Assembly (NCBI RefSeq): GCF_007004625.1
Contig: NZ_VIFV01000013.1
Span: 1-64,000 of the forward strand
DNA length: 64,000 bases
Origin: Planococcus salinarum
GTDB taxonomy: Bacteria; Bacillota; Bacilli; Bacillales_A; Planococcaceae
Reading direction: 5' to 3'
Shown: positions 8,519 through 17,623 of the stretch, piece after piece
How positions within the stretch are numbered: the stretch's first letter is position 1
Layout: each line of letters starts with the position of its first letter
Translations under genes and position numbers: made by a program
The notes under the pieces: generated by a model
What the model was told of the DNA's origin: nothing
The model's database searches: none
The model's input: the letters and a program-made list of their open reading frames with translations, nothing else

Positions 8519-8559
8519 TAAAAAAACTGCCGAAAGAGCAATGCGCTCGTTCGACAGTT
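8519..8559 (-). terminator. Terminator of the tetR-ABC exporter operon
   Basis: Imperfect 15-base arms AACTGCCGAAAGAGC and GCTCGTTCGACAGTT (two mismatches) followed on the minus strand by seven T residues, about 65 bases past the permease stop. Confidence 0.65.
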
Positions 8560-8624
8560 CGTGGTCCGGAAAAACCTCTTGAAGACCACACAAAGTGAAG
8601 GGACTTAAACCTCTCTTGTCCCTA

Positions 8625-10226
8625 TCAACCAATATCCCTTCTATTATATCCCACAAATCCGGCGGCCACTCCAACCACAGCGATTAATGTCAGCATTGCT
8701 GCTTGAAGCAAATCGAATTGTTCGATCGGCAAACCCGAAATATAACCGAAGGGCGTCAATCTTTCCACCCATTCCGCCAATTGGAACAGGTTGCCGAGGT
8801 AAATGACAAAAAAGGAAAAGCTTAAATACAACCAGATAACACCGGTGAACTTCGGCAGCCAGCCGAGGAGCAGCACGGTCAGGCCAATCATTGCCCAAAC
8901 AGCAGGCAAATAAGCCATTGCCGCCTCGTAGACCATGCCAACATCCACCCCTCCTTCCATTACTGCATTTGCGGTTGTGCCCAAACCCAGTCCGGCCAGG
9001 GAAAGCATCACGAAACTGGCGATCAGGGCAATCAGCAGGTAACTGCCGAGCAAGCGATTTTTTGAAACCGCCCGCCCCAAAACATGCTCGGTCCGGCCAT
9101 TTTTTTCTTCACCCTTCAGCTTCAGAATGGCCATGAGCACCGGAATTGTAGCGATGATCGCCATGACCGACATCAGTGTCGGAATAAATTGTTCGACAAG
9201 TGAGAACCCTTCCACCGGAACCAGCAATTCCTGCATAATATCCACATCTGCAAAGAAGGACTCCATGTCCCCCATCACCGAACCGTAGGAAACACCGAGC
9301 ACATACATGGCGACGGCCCAAGCGATCAGCCCTGTCCGCTGCAACCGGAAAGCGAGCCCCAAAGGACCCTGCAGAAGGGGCGAAGCGTGAATTCTGCCGG
9401 CTCTGGCCGGCAGAAAGCCCGCCCCCAAATCCCGTATGGCATTCAGATACATTGCCAGTGCACCGAACAGGATGGCGGCACCCACCGTCAGCAGCACCGG
9501 CCACCAAATATTATTGACATAAACTTCCGACCGTAAAATCCAGCCCAACGGCGATAACCAGGAAATGGCCTCATTGCCGACATCGCCGATTGCCCGCACA
9601 ATATAAGCTGCCAGCAAAAAACCGATCGACAGTCCGACGGCACTTCGGGCATTATGGGAAAGCTGCGCAAAGACAGCGGTCAAAGAAGCAAAGATCATGC
9701 CCGTCGCCCCCAGCACTGCACCATACAGGAACGAACCCTCCAGATCCATACTGTCAATATTCAATGCATACAAGCTGGCTCCAGTTACGACAGCCAGAAC
9801 GATATTGACCAAAAACAGCATGGCCAACGTGGCGGTGACATTGGCAAGCCGCCCAACCGGCAGTGACCGCACCATTTCGATGCGCCCTTCCTCTTCATCA
9901 GTCCGGGTATGGCGGATTACCAGCAGCACGCTCATCAAGCCAACGACGACGGCGGTCATAAGCAGCATCTGATGGGCCAGCATCGCTCCCATTGTGTAAT
10001 TCGCCACTCCATACCCTGGGCCGACCATTGCCGTCATGGCGGGGTTTTCCATCGTCGCTGCGATGGCCTGACGTTCCTGCGCATTTTCATAGAGACCTGC
10101 CAGCGCCACCCCGATAACAACTGTCGCAAACACAAAACTGAAGATCCAGACCGGCATCCGAATCCGGTCCCGCCGCAGGATAAAGCGGCTTAATTTTCCC
10201 GTGCCCGCGAATAAATGTTTATCCAT
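8625..10226 (-). CDS. ABC transporter permease (ABC-2 type exporter)
   Basis: A 533-residue membrane protein with roughly twelve hydrophobic segments arranged as two similar halves, of the type annotated as exporter of polyketide antibiotics / multidrug ABC-2 permease. Each half starts with a cytoplasmic basic stretch (KLSRFILRRDRIRM near residue 11; AFRLQRTGLIAWAV near 290) followed by membrane helices. It forms the membrane part of an efflux pump with the ATPase encoded just upstream; stop and start overlap by one base (TAATG). Substrate is unknown, but control by a TetR repressor suggests an inducing toxic compound. Confidence 0.87.
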   Translation of the reverse strand: MDKHLFAGTGKLSRFILRRDRIRMPVWIFSFVFATVVIGVALAGLYENAQERQAIAATMENPAMTAMVGPGYGVANYTMGAMLAHQMLLMTAVVVGLMSVLLVIRHTRTDEEEGRIEMVRSLPVGRLANVTATLAMLFLVNIVLAVVTGASLYALNIDSMDLEGSFLYGAVLGATGMIFASLTAVFAQLSHNARSAVGLSIGFLLAAYIVRAIGDVGNEAISWLSPLGWILRSEVYVNNIWWPVLLTVGAAILFGALAMYLNAIRDLGAGFLPARAGRIHASPLLQGPLGLAFRLQRTGLIAWAVAMYVLGVSYGSVMGDMESFFADVDIMQELLVPVEGFSLVEQFIPTLMSVMAIIATIPVLMAILKLKGEEKNGRTEHVLGRAVSKNRLLGSYLLIALIASFVMLSLAGLGLGTTANAVMEGGVDVGMVYEAAMAYLPAVWAMIGLTVLLLGWLPKFTGVIWLYLSFSFFVIYLGNLFQLAEWVERLTPFGYISGLPIEQFDLLQAAMLTLIAVVGVAAGFVGYNRRDIG

Positions 10227-11125
10227 TACAACGCGCCTCCCGTTCCTGTCCCTTCATAATGGCGCATGAACAATTCCTCCAGTGTCGGCGGCGCGCTCTC
10301 CATCCGGATGATGCCGAACCGGCTGACGTAACGCACCACATTATCGAGTTCTTCCTGCTCCACTTGGAAAGACAAGGCGCCATCTTTTTGCTCAATGCCC
10401 CGAACGCCAGGGACTTCCCCCAATTGCGGCATCGGTTCTTTTGTTTCCACCAGCAGCATCGTGCCGGTCAAATGTCGGAGTTCTTTCAATGTACCGGTTT
10501 CAATAATTTTCCCCTGGCGAATAATCGCCACCTTGTCACAAAGCTGTTCGACTTCGGACAGGATGTGGCTCGACAGCAGGATGCTTTTCCCTTGCGCCTT
10601 CGCTTCTTTGACATATTCCTGAAAAACCCGTTCCATCAGAGGATCAAGACCGGAAGTCGGCTCATCGAGAATGTACAGGTCGGCATCCGATGAAAGGGCT
10701 GCTATCAGTGCAACTTTTTGCCGGTTCCCTTTTGAATAGGTGCGGCATTTTTTGCTTGGGTCCAAATCAAATCTGCGAATCAGTTCTTCACGGCGTGATG
10801 CATTGTTGCCGTCCCGGAGTTTGATGAATAAATCGATGACTTCCCCTCCAGTCAGGTTGGGCCATAGATTGACGTCGCCCGGTACATAAGCGACCCGCTT
10901 GTGAATATCAACCGCATCTTTCCAGACATCCTTGCCGAAAATCGTCGCTTGCCCTTCCGTAGCCTTCAGGATTCCGAGCAATACACGAATGGTCGTCGAC
11001 TTCCCAGCACCGTTCGGGCCGATAAATCCATAGACTTCCCCTTTGCCCACTTCGATATCCACGCCATCAAGCGCCGCAAAATCCCCGAATTTTTTTGTTA
11101 AGCCTGTCGTTTTAAGAATAGTCAT
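10226..11125 (-). CDS. ABC transporter ATP-binding protein
   Basis: A 299-residue ATPase subunit of an exporter. Walker A is GPNGAGKST (residues 36-44), the signature is YSKGNRQKVAL (about 140, a K-for-G variant often seen in drug exporters), and Walker B with the catalytic Glu is LYILDEPTSGLDP (about 163-175), followed by the switch His in LLSSHILSE. A C-terminal ~80 residues form the regulatory/lid domain typical of the DrrA type. It lies between tetR (4-base ATGA overlap) and the permease, so all three are one transcript. Confidence 0.93.
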   Translation of the reverse strand: MTILKTTGLTKKFGDFAALDGVDIEVGKGEVYGFIGPNGAGKSTTIRVLLGILKATEGQATIFGKDVWKDAVDIHKRVAYVPGDVNLWPNLTGGEVIDLFIKLRDGNNASRREELIRRFDLDPSKKCRTYSKGNRQKVALIAALSSDADLYILDEPTSGLDPLMERVFQEYVKEAKAQGKSILLSSHILSEVEQLCDKVAIIRQGKIIETGTLKELRHLTGTMLLVETKEPMPQLGEVPGVRGIEQKDGALSFQVEQEELDNVVRYVSRFGIIRMESAPPTLEELFMRHYEGTGTGGAL

Positions 11126-11760
11126 CGATTCCGCTCCCCTTTCTTATAGAAACTTTTCTTTAAAATCTCCAGATATTCGTAAAATTCCTCCCAATACGGA
11201 TCAAAATCAATCGACACCATGCTTTGTCCCTGCAACTTGTGCAGGATTTCGTTCTGATAGCCTTCAATCGACCAGCGAATCAGCTTAAATGCTTTTTGCA
11301 CGTCAACATCATCACGGAAAAGCGATAAATCCACATCTTCATAAATCATTGCATTCCCTGTCTTTTGCATAGCTTCGTATTTTTCCTGTATATGCGGAGC
11401 CAGCTTAAAGTCCGCCGTCAGCATAAAAGTCCCCAGGAAATTAAACACATTTTTGTTTTCCCTTTGCGCCTCAAACTTCACTTGCGATGTATGTTTTAAA
11501 CGTTCGATAAAATCCGTTTCCGTCATATTGATCCGGGAAAAGTATTTCTCTACGACAAAATCGAGGCTGTATTCTGCCAGAAACTCATATAGATCCTTTT
11601 TGCTTCCAAAATAATAAAACAGCATTCCCTTGCCGATGCCAGCTTCTTTGACAATCCGATTTGTCGACGCCTTTTCATACCCATGCTCCGCAAATTCCAT
11701 CAATGCCGCATCCAATATTTTCTGCTGTTTCTCTTCATCGAGGCCTTTGAATTTCTCCAT
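11122..11760 (-). CDS. TetR/AcrR family repressor of the adjacent ABC exporter
   Basis: A 212-residue regulator. The N-terminal helix-turn-helix reads KILDAALMEFAEHGYEKAST followed by IVKEAGIGKGMLFYYFGSKKDLY (residues ~14-60), the canonical TetR_N pattern. The rest is a variable helical ligand-binding domain. It is the first gene of the tetR-ATPase-permease operon, and the operon promoter carries a large palindrome over both the -35 and downstream regions, so it most likely represses its own operon and is released by a substrate of the pump. ATG start with AGGAGGGG about ten bases upstream. Confidence 0.92.
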   Translation of the reverse strand: MEKFKGLDEEKQQKILDAALMEFAEHGYEKASTNRIVKEAGIGKGMLFYYFGSKKDLYEFLAEYSLDFVVEKYFSRINMTETDFIERLKHTSQVKFEAQRENKNVFNFLGTFMLTADFKLAPHIQEKYEAMQKTGNAMIYEDVDLSLFRDDVDVQKAFKLIRWSIEGYQNEILHKLQGQSMVSIDFDPYWEEFYEYLEILKKSFYKKGERNR

Positions 11761-11783
11761 TTCGGGTCTTCCCCTCCTCTTTA

Positions 11784-11831
11784 GACCACTATGGTCGATT
11801 CCATTATAATCCTGTCGACCGGGGTGGTCAA
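11784..11831 (-). promoter_or_regulatory. Promoter and palindromic operator of the tetR-ABC operon
   Basis: Minus-strand -35 TTGACC (11831-11826) and -10 TATAAT (11808-11803) are exactly 17 bp apart. GACCACTATGGTCGA (11784-11798) and TCGACCGGGGTGGTC (11815-11829) are inverted copies flanking the -10. Each half is itself a GACC/GGTC palindrome. This suggests two TetR dimer sites, one over the -35 and one just downstream of the -10. Confidence 0.8.
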
Positions 11832-11926
11832 CAGTAATTAACAGAAAATAACGAAATATTTATAGGCAGCAGAAAAACTGTGTTCACGCTCTGGAATCAA
11901 CGCCAGCCGACTTGAAGATTTGGGCT

Positions 11927-12010
11927 TATGCCCAACTTTGGGTCGAATATGCCCAACTTTAATTGAAATATGCCCAACTCCAGTCGGAATATGCCCAACT
12001 TAGCTAACGG
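11927..12010. repeat. 21-bp tandem repeat array 1a (TATGCCCAACT type)
   Basis: Four units starting at 11927, 11948, 11969 and 11990, each 21 bp, with a conserved TATGCCCAACT half and a variable half. It lies between the tetR promoter and the jet operon, and is followed by ~50 bp of other sequence and array 1b. Confidence 0.9.
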
Positions 12011-12017
12011 GTCACAA

Positions 12018-12157
12018 ATAGAGGAAACGCGCCGGCTCCTCCTTAGCGTATTTTTGTTTACTCCCAACTCTGGTCGAAATACTCCCAACTTTGTCCTGTT
12101 TATTCCCAACTTCACCTGAAATACTCCCAACTTTCCCCGATTTATTCCCAACTCGTC
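12018..12157 (+). repeat. 140-bp direct repeat, left copy, flanking the Wadjet operon (contains 21-bp array 1b)
   Basis: About 97 % identical (four differences counted by eye over 140 bp) to 20325-20464, in the same orientation. It starts with ATAGAGGAAACGCG and contains five 21-bp units of the T(A)TCCCAACT type (starting 12059, 12080, 12101, 12122, 12143). The flanking bases differ after the last GTC on both sides. Confidence 0.92.
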
Positions 12158-12166
12158 TAAAACAGG

Positions 12167-12202
12167 AAAAGCCGTCTCCAGAAATTCCGGAGACAGCTTT
12201 TA
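12167..12202 (-). terminator. Terminator of the jetABCD operon
   Basis: Arms AAAAGCCGTCTCC and GGAGACAGCTTTT pair with one mismatch, five bases after the jetD stop, with T-run on the minus strand. Confidence 0.85.
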
Positions 12203-12206
12203 AAAT

Positions 12207-13502
12207 TCATTTTAAATTACTCTTCATATATCCTGATAAATCTCCCGCCATTTTCTCAAGCAACGCTTCCTGATAACCCGCTTTTCCGACACGGTTCATT
12301 TCTTCGATTAACTCCACAACGATCGGATGGCTGATATTATTTAATTTCCCCAGACGCTCCCCCAGTTCCACCGAAGACACTGACTCAGCGTACGAGTTTG
12401 CATTCATCCGCCAAAGCTGTACATTTTCCGGATGACGCTCCAATAACCGGACTGCCATCGCTACACCTTCGGGATCAAAATCGCCGGCATAATTAATTTG
12501 GCAGCCAGACGCCGCAAGAAAATCAATCAGTCTGAGACCCGCCAGTTTAAACTGCCCGTGCGTACAGATCAGCGGGGCATGCGGTGCCAGATCAAGTAGC
12601 GAAGAAAAGACTCCCGAATTTTCGACAATATAAACTTGAGATCCGGCAACTGGCACCACCTTATTAATCTTCAAAAGTTCGCGCAGAGGCATATTGACAG
12701 CAACGCCGGTTTCAACGGCTGCCTGCCAGACTGGATGTACAGCGTCGTTCTGTTCCCCGAGCAGATTGGAGAACGACACAAAATTTGTAATGTCATCACG
12801 CAAAATCCGAAAATTCAGCAGCAATTCATTGATCGCTTCAGTCTGTGTCGGCACAGCGCCTGTTTCCGTCAACTTGAAGTGCAGAAAGTGGATGAGCAGC
12901 TTGCCGTTCATCGTCGATAAATCGAACGTATGGGGATCTCCTGTAATCCGCTGGCTGAAAAACGGCAGCCGCTCGTAAACTTCAGGCAGATTTTCATTCA
13001 CTTTCGCCAAATGTCGTACTGCCGGCCTGAAGTCATCTGTCAAAAGCATACGAACGATCCAATAGGAATCGTTGTTTCTTTTGCCAAGATAGCTCAGATA
13101 GTCGGACAGTAACGGATATTCTGCTGTAAAAACCGACAGCGCCTCTTCTTCCTGCTCACGTTTCTCATCTTTAACTGATTTTTTTGAACGGATCGGTTCG
13201 CCGAAATAAGTTTCCAGCAGTTCATGGAGGCCGACACCTTCAAACTTCGTCTTTTGCAGCTGCTTTTCAAACGAAGCCAGTGACAAGCTACTTTTCTTTT
13301 TCAGCGCGCTCACAGATGTACCATAGAATAACGCAATCGGTTCAAGTTCTTTCTCAGTAAGAGCTTCTAGTTTTACTTTGCCGCCAATTCTTCCGAACGA
13401 TTCAATTTTCTTCCGGAACATAGTAAATAATTTTTTATACACTTTTTCTCCCGAAAAATATTCGGCTGCCTGCTGTACTAAATTGCTGCGTTCATCTCTC
13501 AC
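12207..13502 (-). CDS. jetD: Wadjet type II nuclease subunit JetD (TIGR02679, DUF3323/DUF2399)
   Basis: A 431-residue protein of the TIGR02679 type. The C-terminal half has a Toprim-like catalytic core: a Glu in VYIVENSGVF (about residue 295) and the acidic DxD motif in GDFDPEG (about 341-347), as in topoisomerase VI / Spo11 nucleases. In Wadjet systems JetD is the nuclease that cuts circular DNA after the SMC complex has extruded it. The GTG start overlaps the jetC stop (GTGA), so it is the last gene of the operon. Both catalytic motifs look intact, which argues for an active system. Confidence 0.93.
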   Translation of the reverse strand: MRDERSNLVQQAAEYFSGEKVYKKLFTMFRKKIESFGRIGGKVKLEALTEKELEPIALFYGTSVSALKKKSSLSLASFEKQLQKTKFEGVGLHELLETYFGEPIRSKKSVKDEKREQEEEALSVFTAEYPLLSDYLSYLGKRNNDSYWIVRMLLTDDFRPAVRHLAKVNENLPEVYERLPFFSQRITGDPHTFDLSTMNGKLLIHFLHFKLTETGAVPTQTEAINELLLNFRILRDDITNFVSFSNLLGEQNDAVHPVWQAAVETGVAVNMPLRELLKINKVVPVAGSQVYIVENSGVFSSLLDLAPHAPLICTHGQFKLAGLRLIDFLAASGCQINYAGDFDPEGVAMAVRLLERHPENVQLWRMNANSYAESVSSVELGERLGKLNNISHPIVVELIEEMNRVGKAGYQEALLEKMAGDLSGYMKSNLK

Positions 13503-16500
13503 TCAGCCATCACACTTTCCGTGTCGCCTTCTGATACTTCATTCAGCGACTTGCCATCCCATTTATAACGAATCACCGTCACAAAATCCGCATTTTTCGG
13601 CCGCACCAATTCACATACCGCCAGTGAACTGACTGTTTCGTAATCGCCCCATAGCACCTGCGAATTCATCATATAATCAAACCCGAGCTGCTCGATGATC
13701 TCGAACATCTCTTTGATATTATTTTCATCGACTCCGGCAAAGGCCTCATCAAGCGAAATGATGTAAGGCGCAGTATCCGCCGCTTCCTGATAGCGCGAAT
13801 AGCAGGCAGTGAACAATGGAATGTACATCGCCATCGCTTTTTCTCCGCCGCTGAAGGTGAAGAATTTATTATTCGTCAGTTCACGGCGTTTTTCGTTTGT
13901 ACGTTCGTAAAACAGCACAAACGAAAACCATTTGCGGTAATCGAGGACGCTTTTCAGCACTTGCAAAAGTGTCTGGCCTTCCCCTTTTTCTTCCATCCAT
14001 CTTTTTGCCGCTTCGATTTTGGAACGGAAATGGACGGAGATACGTTCGATATCTTCATCTTTCAGCAGTCGCGCATCCTGCTTCAGCAAACCGACCAGTT
14101 CTTTCGTGTCGAGTTCCTGCTCTGAATCCGCCGTGCGCGGCTGCCATTTGATTGAGAACTTTAATCCAGAAGATGAGTCCCGGCTTTCCATGAGCGCTTT
14201 CATTTTCTCGGTCCATTTTTCCGCCCGCCCAATGCGGCTACGCAGTTTATTGCCAACCGAGTTATAGAGGATTTCTTTATACAATTCCTCATCCTGCTCG
14301 TTTAGCCGGTTTTCCTGGATAAAATGGTCTTCTGCCGTTTCTTTATACAAAGCATAAGGCGTCACCTGAATGCCTCGTTTATCAAAATCGACGATACGGC
14401 GGGACGTCTTCGTTTTCCACTGCTCAATGACTGACAGCCATTCATCCGATTCCACTGCTTCCATCCACTCTTCCAACTGTGCTTCAACAGGATAATCGCG
14501 CATTCGGTGTTCTGCCAGATCAGTTTGCACTTCATAAAAATCGCGCGTCAGCCTGGCTTCAATCTGGCTCTTTTCTTTCGCAGCATCCGCTTTTAATGCC
14601 GTTTCAATTTGTCCAATGCCCGGTGTTTCAGTCGTTTCAAATTCAATAAAACCGCGTTTTACTTCCTGCTGGACAGCTCCTTCCCAGCTGCTGTGCATGT
14701 TTTTCCAGAAAGCCAATTGCTCTGCTGATTGCAGTTTCGCCGCAGTCAGCGTTTTTCCGCGTTCCTGACGGGCAGGCAAATCGATGCGATTGTCTCTCAA
14801 TGCCTCTTCCACTTCTGCAAGTTCAGTCTGCACAGAGCGGATTTGCCTCCGGACATCATCCGCGCCTTCCAAAGCCAGTTGTTCTTCCATTTGCCGGAGA
14901 TTTTTTTCAGCAACGGCAATCGCATCTTCCAGCACATTCAAATCACCTTTTTGAACATCGATATCCGACATAAGATCTTCCAAAATTTCCTGCTCTTTTT
15001 TCATATTATCGCTGACATGGATAAACTTCATATGCATATGGTGCAGTTCATTCAGCTTTTTATCATACTTTCTCAGCTGGTTTAATGCTTCTCTGTAAAC
15101 AGCGGCTGTGGCACCAAGTCCAAGCAAAGCCGTTTTTTCATGCACTTCCCGCTTGGCGATCTGGTATTTCCTGTCCAGCTCGCTGTAATCTTTCCCCAGT
15201 GTTTCGATTTTCCGGTTGTGCAGACCGATCAACCGGCGAGTGTCTTTAATTTCGTCAAAGCTCGTACGCAAATCGGCGTCTTCTGGAAAACTGCGCCACG
15301 ATTCGGTGGACTGCTCGAGTTCCAATGTCAGCTCCGTTTTTTGTACAGACAATTCCGCAATGCGCTGGTCAATTTCGTAAATATCCCGTTCCAGCTCTGC
15401 AATCAGCATCTCCCGGTGGCGTTTGCGCGCTTCTCTTCCGATATAACGGACTTCTTCAACCGGCACGGCATGCCCCGACAAAACACCGAGGCGATAAGTT
15501 CCGTCTTCATCCATTCCGATCGGCGCTGAACTGTCTCCCATCAGCACGCTCTGCAGAATTTCTTCCACCCGCTCCACCGGAACAACCGACTGCTTCATGT
15601 CAGGCTTCAAATAACCCGCCAGTGTATGTGCCAGCATATTCGGATTTGGCAATAAAACACGGTCATGGGTTACCTTCAAATCACTTTGTGCCACCAGCGC
15701 ATCAAGCAATCCGGTTTCCGCCAGCGCGCTCTCGATTCGTTTTTGGATTTCGGGAGAAATATCCGGCTGAAATTCAACGACTTCATATAAAGGCGCAAAT
15801 TCCACGCCTTGGTCCCGCAGCAGCCGACGCGCTTCTGTTGTTGCTGGCTGCCGCTCGGGTTCCGGATCCTGCTGCGCTTTTCTTTCCGCAAGTTTCCCGT
15901 TTTTCTTGCTTTTCTCTTCCTGCAGCCTCTTTGTTTCAGCTTCTTTGTCCAGCCGCTCCATTTTCAATCGATTGTCGAAAGCTTCGACATAAACATGAAA
16001 TTGGTTTTTCACTCTATCGTAAGGATGTGCCTCATACAACTCATCCATTAAACGCGATGCCTGCCCGAACGTTTCTTCTTCAATCCCATACCGGCTGTTG
16101 GCCAGTGACCACTCATGAATTTCGCTTATCTTTTTCTGCTTGTCTTCTGACAGTGTTGCCATCCAGGCTTTTTCGCTTTGCCTCGCACTGTCCCGTTCTT
16201 TTTCTTCTTCGCCAATTTCTTTCTGCTTTTGCTGCATTTTCTCTTTCAGCAATTCGAATTCCTGAATTTTGGCATGGCCTTCCGATAGCATTTTGTCGTG
16301 CGCCGCGGTTTCATTTTTCCAGACATCGAAAAGGAAAGCTTCTGAACGGTGCCGCTCGAAATCACTGGCGTTTTGCGCATGCTGTGAAAAAGCACTCATT
16401 TCGCTTTCATATTCCATATCTTCCACATGTTCTGCCAAAACCTTCGACTGCATCGCAATATCATCGGATTTCTCATCAATACCTGCTCTGATCCGCCGTT

Positions 16501-17623
16501 CTCTTTTCGTCAATTCCGATACACGATCATCGGCACGCTCATACTTGCGCCGATTTTCTTCAGTCGCCTGCTGCAGTTTTTTCCGTTCTTCTTCGAGCGA
16601 CCAGACCCGGTGTGTCGACAGCCGGTCTTTCGTTTTGCGAAGCGCCCCTTCTGTTTGCTCCCGTTCCTTGATTTCTTTTTCGAGTTTTTCGATTTCGAGC
16701 ATAGTCTTTTGCAGATCATCAGTCAGGCGCTGCTGCTCTTCCTGCTCTTTTTTGACGCGCGCCCCCGTCTTTTTCAATTCAGTAATCTGGTCGAATAAAA
16801 TCCGGTGATTATAGGCATCATAGGCTTTCGTCAATTTCTGGAGCGCATTCACTTCGCGGTCGAGCTGCTCAATTTGCTGTTTGGTCTGGTCCATCTGTTC
16901 AATCGAATCAGATAAATAACGTAAATCGTCATCCGATAAAGGCGGCAGCGCGTCTTCCAGAATTTCGTAAATCACTGTCGGCTTATAATCCTTGGACAGC
17001 TTCGGGCTCCGCAGCTGAATCAGCAGTTTGATGAGATCTTCATACGCTTCCTGCGTCTCGAAACCGAAAATGTGTTTATTGACGAGCATCATATATTCCT
17101 GATTGGATTTTACAACTTCCCCGCCATCTCCGATCAAGTTTTCCAGTTCAATGCGGGAACGCGGAATCTTTACTTTTTTACCGCTTTGGTTTTCCATTTT
17201 ATACAATTCCAGATCATGGCCGATCCGGCGGTTGTCGGTAATGACGAAGCCCCAAGACTTCAAATCTTTCCCGCGTTTCGCCTGCATACCGATCCCGGTT
17301 GTGATGTATTCATTCGTATGTTCTTTTTTGTATTCGAGGAACAAATAGCCTGTCCGCTCTTCCCGGTCGGTGATTTCTTTTTCCCCAAGCAGGTAATCTT
17401 CCATCCGGCGTGATTTTGAACCGAAAGGATCCAGCCGGTCCGGTGATTTTTTGCCATCCAGCAGAACCGGCAGAAAGCTCTGCATCGTCACGGATTTCCC
17501 GGAACCGTTGCTGCCGCGCAGAAGCAGTTTGCCGTTTTCAAAATCGAACGTCTCTTCATCGTAATACCAGAAATTGAGCAGCCCTGCCCGGTTCATTTTC
17601 CATTTATCTTTCAAGTTGCTCAC
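13499..17623 (-). CDS. jetC: Wadjet type II SMC-like ATPase JetC (TIGR02680)
   Basis: A ~1375-residue SMC-like motor. The N-terminal ATPase lobe has Walker A GSNGSGKS (about residue 38), long coiled coils fill the middle (about 240-500 and 700-990) around a hinge region, and the C-terminal lobe has the signature FSGGEKAMAMY and Walker B ISLDEAF (last ~130 residues). In Wadjet it forms a condensin-like dimer with JetA and JetB that extrudes plasmid DNA. The start is uncertain: an in-frame TTG at 17659 exists, but the GTG at 17623 gives an ordinary ~20-base overlap with jetB; MNRAGLLNFWYYDEE, the usual family start region, lies a few residues further in. Confidence 0.93.
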   Translation of the reverse strand: MSNLKDKWKMNRAGLLNFWYYDEETFDFENGKLLLRGSNGSGKSVTMQSFLPVLLDGKKSPDRLDPFGSKSRRMEDYLLGEKEITDREERTGYLFLEYKKEHTNEYITTGIGMQAKRGKDLKSWGFVITDNRRIGHDLELYKMENQSGKKVKIPRSRIELENLIGDGGEVVKSNQEYMMLVNKHIFGFETQEAYEDLIKLLIQLRSPKLSKDYKPTVIYEILEDALPPLSDDDLRYLSDSIEQMDQTKQQIEQLDREVNALQKLTKAYDAYNHRILFDQITELKKTGARVKKEQEEQQRLTDDLQKTMLEIEKLEKEIKEREQTEGALRKTKDRLSTHRVWSLEEERKKLQQATEENRRKYERADDRVSELTKRERRIRAGIDEKSDDIAMQSKVLAEHVEDMEYESEMSAFSQHAQNASDFERHRSEAFLFDVWKNETAAHDKMLSEGHAKIQEFELLKEKMQQKQKEIGEEEKERDSARQSEKAWMATLSEDKQKKISEIHEWSLANSRYGIEEETFGQASRLMDELYEAHPYDRVKNQFHVYVEAFDNRLKMERLDKEAETKRLQEEKSKKNGKLAERKAQQDPEPERQPATTEARRLLRDQGVEFAPLYEVVEFQPDISPEIQKRIESALAETGLLDALVAQSDLKVTHDRVLLPNPNMLAHTLAGYLKPDMKQSVVPVERVEEILQSVLMGDSSAPIGMDEDGTYRLGVLSGHAVPVEEVRYIGREARKRHREMLIAELERDIYEIDQRIAELSVQKTELTLELEQSTESWRSFPEDADLRTSFDEIKDTRRLIGLHNRKIETLGKDYSELDRKYQIAKREVHEKTALLGLGATAAVYREALNQLRKYDKKLNELHHMHMKFIHVSDNMKKEQEILEDLMSDIDVQKGDLNVLEDAIAVAEKNLRQMEEQLALEGADDVRRQIRSVQTELAEVEEALRDNRIDLPARQERGKTLTAAKLQSAEQLAFWKNMHSSWEGAVQQEVKRGFIEFETTETPGIGQIETALKADAAKEKSQIEARLTRDFYEVQTDLAEHRMRDYPVEAQLEEWMEAVESDEWLSVIEQWKTKTSRRIVDFDKRGIQVTPYALYKETAEDHFIQENRLNEQDEELYKEILYNSVGNKLRSRIGRAEKWTEKMKALMESRDSSSGLKFSIKWQPRTADSEQELDTKELVGLLKQDARLLKDEDIERISVHFRSKIEAAKRWMEEKGEGQTLLQVLKSVLDYRKWFSFVLFYERTNEKRRELTNNKFFTFSGGEKAMAMYIPLFTACYSRYQEAADTAPYIISLDEAFAGVDENNIKEMFEIIEQLGFDYMMNSQVLWGDYETVSSLAVCELVRPKNADFVTVIRYKWDGKSLNEVSEGDTESVMAE

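Noticed and set aside
8320-8589. 89-codon open frame upstream of brnQ copy 2
   Set aside because: A+T-rich spacer including a terminator hairpin, no ribosome binding site and no recognisable protein features.
11897-12151. 84-residue open frame on the minus strand with LGI/LGV repeats
   Set aside because: The protein repeat is only the 21-bp DNA repeat read in frame (7 codons per unit); similar frames appear at the other arrays, and there is no ribosome binding site.
11927-12163. 21-bp arrays as a CRISPR array
   Set aside because: The period is only 21 bp, about half of each unit is conserved, the variable half is ~10 bp and partly similar between units, and no cas gene is present.
15325-16491. 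388-codon open frame on the plus strand
   Set aside because: Antisense to the coiled-coil part of jetC; biased codon use in that gene leaves the opposite strand open. No family resemblance.
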